The notes under the pieces are model-generated. The model made no database searches. It saw nothing but the letters and a program-made list of their open reading frames with translations, and was not told where the DNA came from. Shown piece by piece: positions 52,151 to 60,936 of a DNA stretch of 64,000 nt. Made by a program: the position numbers and the translations under genes. How positions within the stretch are numbered: position 1 is the stretch's first letter; the number at the start of each line of letters is the position of its first letter. Origin of the DNA: Bacteroidales bacterium (lineage in GTDB: Bacteria > Bacteroidota > Bacteroidia > Bacteroidales > F082); assembly GCA_029983675.1 (NCBI GenBank), contig JASBYY010000008.1, positions 7,835-71,834 of the forward strand. The letters run 5' to 3'.

Positions 52151-52879
52151 ATGGGACAAAAAACGAATCCAATTGGTCTTAGATTGGGAATCATCAAAGG
52201 TTGGGACTCCAACTGGTTTGGTGGAAAAGACTTCTCGGCAAAGCTCGTTGAAGACGACAACATTCGCAAGTATCTGAACGCACGTCTCGGAAAAGCCAGC
52301 GTTTCAAAGATTACGATAGAACGTTCGCTGAAGTTCGTCACGGTCACCATCTTCACTGCTCGTCCGGGCATGATCATCGGAAAAGGCGGTCAGGAGGTTG
52401 ACAAGCTGAAGGAAGAGCTGAAGAAGCTCACCGGCAAGGAAGTCCAGATCAACATTAATGAAATCAAAAGACCCGAACTCGACGCTTACATTGTTGCGAG
52501 TACGATAGCAAAACAAATCGAAGGACGTGTTTCTTTCCGTCGCGCCATCAAGACTGCCGTGGCAGGTACGATGCGTATCGGCGCCGAAGGAATCAAGATC
52601 CTGATATCTGGTCGTGTCGGCGGTGCCGAAATCGCCCGTTCCGAATCCTACAAGGAAGGCCGCGTTCCGTTGCACACATTGCGTGCCGACATCGATTATT
52701 CCTTAGTTGAAGCTCACACATCCTACGGCCGTCTCGGCATCAAGGTGTGGATTTGCAAAGGTGAGATTTTCGGAAAGCCCGAACTCGTACCTAGCAGCGT
52801 GAGCAGCGCGGCCAACAAACGGCAGCAGGCTCCTCGCTCTGGAGGTCAGCGTCGTGGCGGTTATGGAAAACGTAAATGA
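52151..52879 (+). CDS. rpsC: 30S ribosomal protein S3
   Basis: 242 residues. The type II KH domain is visible at GMIIGKGGQEVDKLKEELKK, the C-terminal domain at GRVGGAEIARSESYKEGRVP. The tail is Gly/Arg-rich. It contributes to the mRNA entry helicase. Confidence 0.99.
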   Translation: MGQKTNPIGLRLGIIKGWDSNWFGGKDFSAKLVEDDNIRKYLNARLGKASVSKITIERSLKFVTVTIFTARPGMIIGKGGQEVDKLKEELKKLTGKEVQININEIKRPELDAYIVASTIAKQIEGRVSFRRAIKTAVAGTMRIGAEGIKILISGRVGGAEIARSESYKEGRVPLHTLRADIDYSLVEAHTSYGRLGIKVWICKGEIFGKPELVPSSVSSAANKRQQAPRSGGQRRGGYGKRK

Positions 52880-52906
52880 TTTTGTAAACTTAAAAGTTAA
52901 GTAACA

Positions 52907-53326
52907 ATGTTACAACCGAAAAGAACAAAGTACAGAAGGCCACAGAAAGGCAAGATGAAGGGCAACGCTTTCCGCGGACACCAGCTTGCCTTCGGATCAT
53001 TTGGCATCAAGACACTGGAAGAGGCTCTGATTACGGCGCGCCAAATCGAGGCTGCCCGTCAAGCCGTGACACGTTATATGAAACGTGAAGGACAGATATG
53101 GATCCGTATCTTCCCCGACAAACCCATCACCAAGAAACCTCTTGATGTTCGTATGGGTAAGGGTAAGGGCGATCCGGAATACTTTGTCGCTCGCGTCCAT
53201 CCCGGACACATGCTGTTCGAAGCAGAAGGTGTTCCGTTGGAGGTGGCAAAGGAAGCCATGCGCTTAGCCGCACAGAAACTTCCCGTGACGACAAAATTTG
53301 TTGTTAGAAGAGATTACGTCGAATAA
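52907..53326 (+). CDS. rplP: 50S ribosomal protein L16
   Basis: 139 residues. LQPKRTKYRRPQKGKMKGNA, AFGSFGIKTLEEALITARQI and PLDVRMGKGKGDPEYFVARV; the Arg hydroxylated by YcfD homologues is in a conserved place. Organises the A-site tRNA arm. Confidence 0.99.
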   Translation: MLQPKRTKYRRPQKGKMKGNAFRGHQLAFGSFGIKTLEEALITARQIEAARQAVTRYMKREGQIWIRIFPDKPITKKPLDVRMGKGKGDPEYFVARVHPGHMLFEAEGVPLEVAKEAMRLAAQKLPVTTKFVVRRDYVE

Positions 53327-53343
53327 TTAAGTCAAAGAGTACT

Positions 53344-53547
53344 ATGAAGAAAGATTCATTAAGAGAGTTAAGCATTGCCGATCTGAACGACCGTTTGGAC
53401 CAAGCCCGCACACAACTGGTGAAAATGAAAATGAACCACGCCGTGTCGCCGCTCGACAATCCGAACCTGATCCGCGCCACTCGCAAGGACATAGCACGCA
53501 TTCTGACTGAATTAAGAAGACGTGAGATTGAAGCAGGTAATAATTAA
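53344..53547 (+). CDS. rpmC: 50S ribosomal protein L29
   Basis: 67 residues. LRELSIADLNDRLDQARTQL then NPNLIRATRKDIARILTELR. Two-helix protein at the tunnel exit. Confidence 0.98.
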   Translation: MKKDSLRELSIADLNDRLDQARTQLVKMKMNHAVSPLDNPNLIRATRKDIARILTELRRREIEAGNN

Positions 53548-53567
53548 TTAAACGACGAACTGATATT

Positions 53568-53828
53568 ATGGAAGAAACAAGAAATCTCAGAAAAGAAAGA
53601 ATCGGCGTGGTGGTCAGCAACAAAATGGACAAATCCATAGTCGTGGAAATCGAACGTCGTAGGAAGCATCCCATTTACGGGAAGTTCATCAAAAAGACTA
53701 ACCGTTTTATGGCTCATGACGAAAACAACGAATGCAATATCGGCGACACCGTGCGCATTATGGAAACCCGTCCGCTGAGCAAAAGCAAACGTTGGAGATT
53801 AGTAGAAATTATCGAAAGGGCTAAGTAA
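53568..53828 (+). CDS. rpsQ: 30S ribosomal protein S17
   Basis: 86 residues. RKERIGVVVSNKMDKSIVVE then the RPLSKSKRWRLVEIIE end. OB-fold protein, early binder of 16S rRNA. Confidence 0.98.
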   Translation: MEETRNLRKERIGVVVSNKMDKSIVVEIERRRKHPIYGKFIKKTNRFMAHDENNECNIGDTVRIMETRPLSKSKRWRLVEIIERAK

Positions 53829-53830
53829 TT

Positions 53831-54199
53831 ATGATACAACAGGAAACCAGACTTGCAGTAGCTGACAATAGCGGTGCAAAAGAAGTGCTCTGCATTAGAG
53901 TGTTAGGCGGTACTAAAAGACATTACGCCCACACCGGCGACATCATCGTCGTCACCGTGAAAAGCGCAATCCCGGGCGGTAACATCAAGAAAGGTACCGT
54001 TTCGAAGGCAGTCGTAGTCCGTACCAAGAAGGAAACCCGTCGCGCCGACGGTTCCTACATCCGTTTCGACGACAATGCCTGTGTGCTGCTCAGCAGTTCC
54101 GGCGAACTTGTCGGAACCCGTATCTTTGGACCCGTTGCCAGAGAGTTGCGTGAGAAACAGTTTATGAAAATAGTTTCACTTGCTCCAGAAGTGTTGTAA
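53831..54199 (+). CDS. rplN: 50S ribosomal protein L14
   Basis: 122 residues, 2 bases after rpsQ. IQQETRLAVADNSGAKEVLC at the start, GPVARELREKQFMKIVSLAP at the end. Binding surface for RsfS. Confidence 0.99.
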   Translation: MIQQETRLAVADNSGAKEVLCIRVLGGTKRHYAHTGDIIVVTVKSAIPGGNIKKGTVSKAVVVRTKKETRRADGSYIRFDDNACVLLSSSGELVGTRIFGPVARELREKQFMKIVSLAPEVL

Positions 54200-54221
54200 T
54201 CACCTAAAAAAGATCATCATT

Positions 54222-54539
54222 ATGAGCAAATTACATGTAAAGAAAGGCGATACCGTGCTGGTACTTTCAGGCAATGACAAAGGCAAACAGGGCAAAGTGA
54301 TGAGCGTTGACGTTGAAAAACAACGCGCCATCGTGGAAGGTGTCAGAATCATTTCCAAACACACACGTCCTAACACCGAGCATCCTCAAGGTGGCATCAT
54401 CAAGCAGGAAGCTCCTATCCATATCTCGAATCTTATGGTTGTCGATAAAAGCGGCAAACCCACAAGAATCGGTCGTAAGAGAGATGAGAACGGCAAATTG
54501 GTCCGTTATTCGAAGAAAACCGGAGAAATCATAAAGTAA
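54222..54539 (+). CDS. rplX: 50S ribosomal protein L24
   Basis: 105 residues from the ATG at 54222 (SKLHVKKGDTVLVLSGNDKG, a KOW motif). A longer frame starting in rplN is not needed. Early 50S assembly initiator. Confidence 0.98.
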   Translation: MSKLHVKKGDTVLVLSGNDKGKQGKVMSVDVEKQRAIVEGVRIISKHTRPNTEHPQGGIIKQEAPIHISNLMVVDKSGKPTRIGRKRDENGKLVRYSKKTGEIIK

Positions 54540-54540
54540 A

Positions 54541-55098
54541 ATGAACTATCAACCTAGACTTAGAAGTCAATACAAGAGTGAAATCGTGCCTGCATTGATG
54601 GAAGAATTCCAGTACAAGACTGTGATGCAGGTTCCACGGCTTTTGAAAATTTCACTCAATCAGGGTATCGGTGCAGCATTGGCCGACAAGAAACTGATTG
54701 ATTATGGTGTAGAGGAAATGTCAACTATCACCGGTCAGAAAGCCGTTCCAACTATTTCTAAACGCGACGTGTCCAACTTTAAGCTGCGTCGTGGCAACCC
54801 GATCGGAGTCCGTGTGACTTTGCGCGGTGACAAGATGTACGAGTTTCTCGACCGATTGGTCTCTGTCGCCCTGCCGCGCGTACGCGACTTCAGGGGTATC
54901 AGTGACAAAGGTTTCGATGGCCGCGGCAACTACAGCTTCGGAATCACCGAGCAGATCATCTTTCCGGAAATTGACATCGAAAAAGTCAATCACATCAACG
55001 GAATGAACATCACATTCGTCACGTCAGCCAATTCTGATCAAGAGGCTTTGGCTTTGTTGAAACATTTCGGTCTTCCTTTTAAAAATCAAAAAAAGTAA
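54541..55098 (+). CDS. rplE: 50S ribosomal protein L5
   Basis: 185 residues, one base after rplX. ALMEEFQYKTVMQVPRLLKI, RVRDFRGISDKGFDGRGNYS and SFGITEQIIFPEID. Part of the 5S rRNA complex. Confidence 0.99.
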   Translation: MNYQPRLRSQYKSEIVPALMEEFQYKTVMQVPRLLKISLNQGIGAALADKKLIDYGVEEMSTITGQKAVPTISKRDVSNFKLRRGNPIGVRVTLRGDKMYEFLDRLVSVALPRVRDFRGISDKGFDGRGNYSFGITEQIIFPEIDIEKVNHINGMNITFVTSANSDQEALALLKHFGLPFKNQKK

Positions 55099-55101
55099 AC
55101 C

Positions 55102-55371
55102 ATGGCAAAAGAGTCAATGAAAGCGCGTGAGCGCAAAAGAGCAAAAATGGTTGCCAAGTACGCCGAAAAACGTGCTGCCCTCAAAGAGGCTGGCAACTAC
55201 GAAGCATTGCAGAAACTGCCGAGAAACGGATCAGCAGTACGCCTTCACAATCGCTGTCAGATCACTGGCCGCCCGAAAGGTTACATGAGACAGTTTGGCA
55301 TTTCACGTATCAACTTCCGCGAAATGGCGCTGAAAGGTTTGATACCCGGTGTAAAGAAAGCTAGTTGGTAA
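55102..55371 (+). CDS. rpsN: 30S ribosomal protein S14, zinc-free type
   Basis: 89 residues. AKESMKARERKRAKMVAKYA then RLHNRCQITGRPKGYMRQFG. The length and the lack of paired CxxC motifs show the zinc-independent (C-minus) form. Confidence 0.98.
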   Translation: MAKESMKARERKRAKMVAKYAEKRAALKEAGNYEALQKLPRNGSAVRLHNRCQITGRPKGYMRQFGISRINFREMALKGLIPGVKKASW

Positions 55372-55391
55372 ACATTTAGAACGATAATAAG

Positions 55392-55796
55392 ATGAATACA
55401 GACCCTATAGCAGATTATTTGACACGCATTCGCAATGCTGTCAATGCAAAGCATAGAATTGTGGAAATACCATCTTCGAATCTCAAGAAGGCCATGACGA
55501 AAATTTTGTTCGAAAAAGGCTACATTCTCAACTACAAGTTCGAAGAAGGCGAGAAGAAGTCGCAGAGCGTCATCAAGATCGCTCTCAAATACCACCCCGT
55601 CACCAAACTGCCGGCCATCACCACCATCGATCGTATTTCGCGTCCTGGTCTTAGAAGATACGCCGACAGCGAGAACCTGCCGCGTGTGATGAACGGACTT
55701 GGCATTGCCATTATCTCGACGTCTCAAGGTGTTATGACCGATAAGGAAGCTCGCAAGCTTCACATCGGCGGCGAAGTGTTGTGTTACGTTAGCTAA
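55392..55796 (+). CDS. rpsH: 30S ribosomal protein S8
   Basis: 134 residues. DPIADYLTRIRNAVNAKHRI then the end STSQGVMTDKEARKLHIGGE and VLCYVS. In E. coli S8 regulates the spc operon. Confidence 0.99.
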   Translation: MNTDPIADYLTRIRNAVNAKHRIVEIPSSNLKKAMTKILFEKGYILNYKFEEGEKKSQSVIKIALKYHPVTKLPAITTIDRISRPGLRRYADSENLPRVMNGLGIAIISTSQGVMTDKEARKLHIGGEVLCYVS

Positions 55797-55816
55797 TCAG
55801 GAAAGGAGATAGGAAT

Positions 55817-56368
55817 ATGTCAAGAATAGGTAAAATGCCAATCGCCATTCCGGATGGCGTTACTGTGGATGTCAAGGACGGTGTCGTCACTGTCAAGGGC
55901 AAACTCGGTGAACTCAAACAGAAAGTTGGCGACCACGCCGAAATCGAAGTGAAAGACGGACAGATCATCGTCAACCGCAACGAAAAGATAGCCGAAGCCG
56001 ATGCCAAGCACGGTCTCTACCGCGCTCTGATTCACAACATGGTGAAAGGTGTCAGCGAAGGCTTCGAAACCGTTCAGGAATTTGTTGGTGTCGGCTACAA
56101 AGCCGAAGCCAAGGGACAAATCCTCGAAATGGCACTCGGATTCTCGCACAGCATCTTCATGGAGATGCCTGCCGAGATCAAAATAGAAACCATCAACGAA
56201 AGAGGTAAAAACCCCATTCTGAAGATGCGTTCATTCGACAATCAACTTCTTGGTCAGGTGGCCGCTAAGATTCGCTCTATGCGTAAGCCTGAACCTTATA
56301 AGGGTAAGGGTATCAAGTTCCAGGGCGAAGTCCTGAGACGTAAGGCAGGAAAGACTGCCAGTAAATAA
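55817..56368 (+). CDS. rplF: 50S ribosomal protein L6
   Basis: 183 residues. SRIGKMPIAIPDGVTVDVKD and the C-terminal KPEPYKGKGIKFQGEVLRRK. AAAGGAGATAG upstream is a fair Shine-Dalgarno. Confidence 0.99.
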   Translation: MSRIGKMPIAIPDGVTVDVKDGVVTVKGKLGELKQKVGDHAEIEVKDGQIIVNRNEKIAEADAKHGLYRALIHNMVKGVSEGFETVQEFVGVGYKAEAKGQILEMALGFSHSIFMEMPAEIKIETINERGKNPILKMRSFDNQLLGQVAAKIRSMRKPEPYKGKGIKFQGEVLRRKAGKTASK

Positions 56369-56403
56369 TTAAACTGAATTATTACTTATAATACCTCAGT
56401 AAG

Positions 56404-56766
56404 ATGGCAAATAAGAATTCGAAAGAAGAAAGAAGACTGAATATCAAGAAGAGGATCCGCAGGGTGATCTCCGGCACGGCCGAACGCCCGCGCCTGTCGG
56501 TCTTCAGAAGTAACAAACAGATTTATGCGCAGCTCATCGACGACGTTGCTGGTCGTACCTTGGCTGCCGCCAGTTCCAGAGAGAACGGCATCGAAGACGA
56601 AAAGATGACGAAGATCGAACAGGCCGCTAAGGTCGGCGCCCTGATTGCCGAAAAAGCGAAAGCAGCCGGCATCGACACCGTCGTGTTCGACAGAAATGGA
56701 TATTTGTATCACGGAAGAGTCAAATCGCTTGCCGATGCAGCTCGTAATGGAGGATTAAAATTCTAA
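56404..56766 (+). CDS. rplR: 50S ribosomal protein L18
   Basis: 120 residues. RIRRVISGTAERPRLSVFRS and FDRNGYLYHGRVKSLADAAR. Binds 5S rRNA with L5. Confidence 0.99.
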   Translation: MANKNSKEERRLNIKKRIRRVISGTAERPRLSVFRSNKQIYAQLIDDVAGRTLAAASSRENGIEDEKMTKIEQAAKVGALIAEKAKAAGIDTVVFDRNGYLYHGRVKSLADAARNGGLKF

Positions 56767-56770
56767 GGTC

Positions 56771-57289
56771 ATGGCAGAAGTAAATGTAAAAAGAGTAAAG
56801 TCTAGCGAAATCGAGTTCAAAGACCGTCTCGTTAGCATCAACCGCGTAACCAAGGTTACCAAAGGTGGCCGCACAATGACATTCTCCGCCATCGTTGTCG
56901 TTGGCAACGAAAACGGCGTGGTCGGCTACGGATTGGGTAAGGCCAAGGAAGCTACCGCTGCCATTGAGAAAGGCATCGACGACGCTAAGAAAAACCTCGT
57001 GAAAGTGCCCGTCCAGAACGGAACGCTGCCCCACGAACAAGAAGGTAAGTACAGCGGTGCCCGCGTGCTCATCAAACCCGCCACCGAAGGTACGGGAGTG
57101 ATCGCCGGCGGCGCCATGCGTGCCGTGCTCGAAAGCGCCGGTGTGCGCAACGTGCTGGCCAAGTCGAAAGGCTCCTCCAACCCGCACTCGGTCGTAAAGG
57201 CTACGTTCGACGCTCTGATGAAGATGCGCGATGCCTACACCGTTGCTCAACTCAGAGGTGTGGATCTCGACACTGTGTTTAACGGATAA
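56771..57289 (+). CDS. rpsE: 30S ribosomal protein S5
   Basis: 172 residues. The dsRNA-binding fold KVTKGGRTMTFSAIVVVGNE and GVRNVLAKSKGSSNPHSVVK. Residues linked to spectinomycin resistance look unchanged (TKGGR). Five bases after rplR. Confidence 0.99.
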   Translation: MAEVNVKRVKSSEIEFKDRLVSINRVTKVTKGGRTMTFSAIVVVGNENGVVGYGLGKAKEATAAIEKGIDDAKKNLVKVPVQNGTLPHEQEGKYSGARVLIKPATEGTGVIAGGAMRAVLESAGVRNVLAKSKGSSNPHSVVKATFDALMKMRDAYTVAQLRGVDLDTVFNG

Positions 57290-57300
57290 TTTAGCGAACG

Positions 57301-57483
57301 ATGAGAAAAGTTAGAATCACCCAAATCAGAAGCGGCATCGGAAGACCACAAGACCAGAAAGACACCTTGAAGGGACTCGGTCTGAGAAAGATGCATCAGT
57401 CTGTAGAAGTCGATATGGACAACCCGAGCTTGGCCGGTATGGTCAACAAAGTGGCCCACCTTCTTAAGATTGAAAATATTTAA
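57301..57483 (+). CDS. rpmD: 50S ribosomal protein L30
   Basis: 60 residues. MRKVRITQIRSGIGRPQDQK then GLGLRKMHQSVEVDMDNPSL. Usual short bacterial form. Confidence 0.98.
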   Translation: MRKVRITQIRSGIGRPQDQKDTLKGLGLRKMHQSVEVDMDNPSLAGMVNKVAHLLKIENI

Positions 57484-57511
57484 TTGTTGAACTTAAGAAA
57501 TCTTTGATATT

Positions 57512-57955
57512 ATGGATTTAAGTAATCTCAAACCAGCAAAAGGTTCCGTAAAGGAAAGCAAAAGAGTAGGCCGTGGTCAGGGTTCCGGAAAAGGCGGAAC
57601 GTCCACCCGTGGTCACAAGGGAGCCCGGGCACGCTCTGGAGCCAAACGCAAGATCGGCTTCCAAGGCGGTCAGATGCCTCTGCAACGCTTGGTGCCCAAG
57701 TTCGGTTTCAAAAACCTGAACCGCGTGGAATATTGCCCCGTCAACCTTGCCACCTTGCAGAAACTTGCTGATAACGGCACAACGGTTATCACCCCCGAAG
57801 TGCTCGTTGAAAAGGGCATCGCCCATCGCAACGAACTCGTCAAGATTCTCGCTAAAGGCGAACTGACAGCAAAACTCGAAGTCAAAGCTCACGCATTTTC
57901 GGCTAAGGCGCAGCAAGCTATTGAAGCCCTTGGTGGAACCTGCGAAAAATACTAA
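57512..57955 (+). CDS. rplO: 50S ribosomal protein L15
   Basis: 147 residues. GRGQGSGKGGTSTRGHKGAR, FQGGQMPLQRLVPKFGFKN and the C-terminal domain. The stop codon shares one base with the secY start. Confidence 0.99.
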   Translation: MDLSNLKPAKGSVKESKRVGRGQGSGKGGTSTRGHKGARARSGAKRKIGFQGGQMPLQRLVPKFGFKNLNRVEYCPVNLATLQKLADNGTTVITPEVLVEKGIAHRNELVKILAKGELTAKLEVKAHAFSAKAQQAIEALGGTCEKY

Positions 57956-59313
57956 TGCCGATGAAAAGATTGATCGAAACTATCAGGAATATCTTCAAGA
58001 TTGAAGAACTGCGCAAGCGCATACTGTTTACCATCTTGATCATTTTGATCTATCGGTTCGGTTCTTTCGTGGTTATCCCAGGCGTTGATCCGAATATGTT
58101 GTCGGCACTGCAGAACTCCAGCAACACCGGTCTTCTCGGTCTGCTGAACATGTTCTCGGGCGGTGCTTTCGGTAATGCCTCCGTATTTGCACTCGGCATC
58201 ATGCCATACATCACAGCTTCGATTATCATCCAGCTGCTGGGTATGGCTGTGCCTTATTTCCAACGCCTGCAAAGGGAAGGAGAGAGTGGACGTAAGAAAC
58301 TGAATCAGATCATGCGTTACTTGACGGTGATTATCGTTATTGTTCAAGCTCCCGGTTACATCAAGAACGTGCTGGTGCAGCTTCCCAACGAAGCGGTGAC
58401 ACCTTTTGATCCTTACGTGTCGAATCCTGGATTCTTTTTCTGGTTCTCATCCGTGGTCCTCTTAGTGGCAGGTACGCTGTTCATCATGTGGCTCGGTGAG
58501 AAAATTACAGATAAGGGAATCGGAAACGGCATTTCGCTGATCATCATGATCGGTATCATCGCCCGTCTTCCCGGTGCTTTTGTCGGTGAATGCGCAGCGC
58601 GCTTCTCGCAAGGCGGAACAGGACTTCTGGTGCTCATTATCGAACTTATCGTCTTGGTATTTGTCATGATTGGCACCATAGCCTTGGTTCAAGGAACCCG
58701 CCAGATCCCCGTGCAATACGCCAAACGCGTTGTCGGTAACCGTCAATACGGCGGTGTGCGTCAATACATTCCGCTGAAAGTCAATGCGGCCGGTGTGATG
58801 CCTATCATTTTTGCACAGGCCATCATGTTTATTCCTGTTACTGTAGCCGGTTTCAGACAGACCGATACATTGACCGGTTTCGCCGCCACGTTCACCAACA
58901 TCAACGGTTTCTGGTATAATTTCGTGTTCTTTGTCATGATCGTTGCATTTACGTATTTCTATACCGCGGTGACCATCAACTCGAAACAAATGGCCGATGA
59001 TATTAAGAAAAACGGTGGCTTTATTCCTGGTGTCAAGCCTGGACGGAAGACCTCCGAGTACATTGATGTTATCATGTCGAGAATCACGCTCCCGGGAGCC
59101 ATTTTCCTGGCTATCGTCGCCGTCATGCCGGCCATCGTGTCGCTGATGGGTGTTAGCACTGCATTCTCGCATTTCTATGGCGGTACTTCGCTGCTGATTC
59201 TCATCGGCGTTGTGCTCGATACGTTGCAACAGATCGAAAGCCATCTGCTCATGCGCCATTATGACGGTTTGACCAAGTCGGGGCGTATCAAGGGACGCGT
59301 TGGCAGAATGTAA
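57955..59313 (+). CDS. secY: protein translocase subunit SecY
   Basis: 452-residue channel subunit of the SecYEG translocon in the inner membrane with ten predicted helices. TIRNIFKIEELRKRILFTIL opens the protein; the plug and helix 2 region FSGGAFGNASVFALGIMPYI and the cytosolic loop QYAKRVVGNRQYGG are intact. Overlaps rplO by one base. A terminator follows 63 bases after the stop, so it ends its transcription unit; map, usual next gene, is missing. Confidence 0.99.
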   Translation: MPMKRLIETIRNIFKIEELRKRILFTILIILIYRFGSFVVIPGVDPNMLSALQNSSNTGLLGLLNMFSGGAFGNASVFALGIMPYITASIIIQLLGMAVPYFQRLQREGESGRKKLNQIMRYLTVIIVIVQAPGYIKNVLVQLPNEAVTPFDPYVSNPGFFFWFSSVVLLVAGTLFIMWLGEKITDKGIGNGISLIIMIGIIARLPGAFVGECAARFSQGGTGLLVLIIELIVLVFVMIGTIALVQGTRQIPVQYAKRVVGNRQYGGVRQYIPLKVNAAGVMPIIFAQAIMFIPVTVAGFRQTDTLTGFAATFTNINGFWYNFVFFVMIVAFTYFYTAVTINSKQMADDIKKNGGFIPGVKPGRKTSEYIDVIMSRITLPGAIFLAIVAVMPAIVSLMGVSTAFSHFYGGTSLLILIGVVLDTLQQIESHLLMRHYDGLTKSGRIKGRVGRM

Positions 59314-59376
59314 TTGATCGATCTTTAGTTCTTTGCTTACTGAAAGACTTGGCCGCAAGGCCGTCTGAAGATAGAT

Positions 59377-59434
59377 GCAAGAAGTCCTCCGCCTGAATGC
59401 TTTAGGGCGTCGGACAAAGGACTTCTTGCTTTTC
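59377..59434 (+). terminator. terminator after secY
   Basis: GCAAGAAGTCCT (59377-59388) pairs perfectly with AGGACTTCTTGC (59418-59429), then TTTTC. The interior can extend with CCGCC/GGGCG. This splits the ribosomal cluster at a place where most Bacteroidota read through. Confidence 0.8.
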
Positions 59435-59514
59435 ATTAACGCTTCCGAAAGGTTCGTTCGGACTGATTTTCAAAGAAAAACGAAATTAAAGAAGCCAGAT
59501 AAAGAAAAAAACAC

Positions 59515-59522
59515 TATCTTTG
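59515..59522 (+). promoter_or_regulatory. promoter of the infA-rplQ unit
   Basis: TATCTTTG followed by CCGCC, a perfect TAnnTTTG. No good -33 box. It leaves a leader of about 160 nt before infA, in which nothing else is recognised. Together with the terminator at 59377 it fills the 59314-59689 gap. Confidence 0.6.
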
Positions 59523-59689
59523 CCGCCCGAATTGAATCGGAATGCGGACTGTCAGATGTAAACTGATCTTCAATTAGTTGAGGAAAAGGTTTGCAAGTCT
59601 TCGTTTTCGCCGTAAGCGGTGTTAGAAAAGCAATAGGGCTGGATTTCGATGACAAATGAAAGTGAAATAGAAAATTGATTTGAATATTT

Positions 59690-59911
59690 ATGGCTAAACA
59701 ATTGTCGATAGAACAAGAAGGCACAGTGATTGAATCGTTGGGGAATGCAATGTTTCGTGTTGAGCTTGAGAATGGACTGGTGATCATCGCCCATATCTCG
59801 GGAAAGATGCGTATGCATTACATCAAAATTCTCCCCGGTGACAAAGTCAAGCTGGAAATGTCTCCTTATGATTTGACAAAAGGTCGTATTACGTTCAGAT
59901 ACAAGAGCTAA
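59690..59911 (+). CDS. infA: translation initiation factor IF-1
   Basis: 73 residues. AKQLSIEQEGTVIESLGNAM then HISGKMRMHYIKILPGDKVK and the end GRITFRYKS. A single OB-fold protein that blocks the A site during initiation. First gene of the second transcription unit. Confidence 0.99.
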   Translation: MAKQLSIEQEGTVIESLGNAMFRVELENGLVIIAHISGKMRMHYIKILPGDKVKLEMSPYDLTKGRITFRYKS

Positions 59912-59936
59912 TCGAAACAAAGAAAGCATCATTGAT

Positions 59937-60053
59937 ATGAAAGTTAGAACATCGGTAAAGAAAAGATCTGCTGACTGCATCGTTGTAAAACGTAAAGGCA
60001 GAGTGTATGTCATCAACAAAAAGAACCCTAAGGAAAACCAACGTCAGGGTTGA
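59937..60053 (+). CDS. rpmJ: 50S ribosomal protein L36, zinc-site lost
   Basis: 38 residues: MKVRTSVKKRSADCIVVKRK then GRVYVINKKNPKENQRQG. The usual zinc ribbon (C-x2-C-x12-C-x4/5-H) keeps only the first-position Cys; the others are replaced by Val, Asn and Asn. Lies 25 bases after infA, in its conserved place. Too short for many gene callers. Confidence 0.96.
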   Translation: MKVRTSVKKRSADCIVVKRKGRVYVINKKNPKENQRQG

Positions 60054-60093
60054 TTGAATTGAATTAGTTAAACTTAAGAAAGAATCATAGAAT

Positions 60094-60471
60094 ATGGCAA
60101 GAATTGCTGGCGTAGATATCCCGGGTAACAAGGCGGGAGAAATCTCATTGACCTACATTTACGGCATTGGTAGATCGCTGTCGAAGGAAATTCTGAGCAA
60201 AGCTGGTGTTGAACTCGCCAAGAAAGTTCAGGACTGGACCGACGAAGAACAGAACACCGTCCGTAACATTATTGCTGAGGAGTACAAAACCGAAGGTGAA
60301 CTCCGCGGAGAACTTCAGATGAACATCAAGCGTTTGATGGACATCGGATGCTACAGAGGAGTGCGTCATCGTTTGGGACTTCCTGTTCGTGGACAGAGCA
60401 CCAAAAACAATGCTCGCACGCGTAAGGGTCGCAAGAAGACCGTTGCTAATAAAAAGAAGGCTACCAAGTAA
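60094..60471 (+). CDS. rpsM: 30S ribosomal protein S13
   Basis: 125 residues. ARIAGVDIPGNKAGEISLTY, IGCYRGVRHRLGLPVRGQST and a Lys-rich tail. Contacts the P-site tRNA from the head. Confidence 0.99.
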   Translation: MARIAGVDIPGNKAGEISLTYIYGIGRSLSKEILSKAGVELAKKVQDWTDEEQNTVRNIIAEEYKTEGELRGELQMNIKRLMDIGCYRGVRHRLGLPVRGQSTKNNARTRKGRKKTVANKKKATK

Positions 60472-60519
60472 AGGATAGTCGGATCATCTAATATCATCAA
60501 AACAAATTAAATTTTACAA

Positions 60520-60909
60520 ATGGCAAAGACCAGTAAATCAAGTAAGAAGCGTGTTGTTAAGATTGAAGCTATCGGCAAGGCTTTTGTCAAGGCTACTTTC
60601 AATAACGTTATCGTTTCTTTGACGAACAATGAAGGACAAGTCATTTCTTGGGCATCAGCCGGTAAGATGGGTTTTAAGGGCTCGAAAAAGAACACCCCTT
60701 ATGCCGCGCAAATGGCCGCTGAAGACTGCGCCAAGACAGCTTATGACTTGGGATTACGTAAAGTGAAGGTTTATGTTAAGGGACCAGGATCTGGACGCGA
60801 ATCGGCAATCCGTGCTATTCACTCTTGTGGAGTGGAAGTGACCGAAATCGTTGATGTTACCCCGTTGCCGCACAACGGATGTCGTCCGCCTAAACGTAGA
60901 AGAGTTTAA
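60520..60909 (+). CDS. rpsK: 30S ribosomal protein S11
   Basis: 129 residues. ATFNNVIVSLTNNEGQVISW, KVYVKGPGSGRESAIRAIHS and the end PHNGCRPPKRRRV. Platform protein. Confidence 0.99.
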   Translation: MAKTSKSSKKRVVKIEAIGKAFVKATFNNVIVSLTNNEGQVISWASAGKMGFKGSKKNTPYAAQMAAEDCAKTAYDLGLRKVKVYVKGPGSGRESAIRAIHSCGVEVTEIVDVTPLPHNGCRPPKRRRV

Positions 60910-60936
60910 TCGTTAAACAATTAATAGTAGAATACA

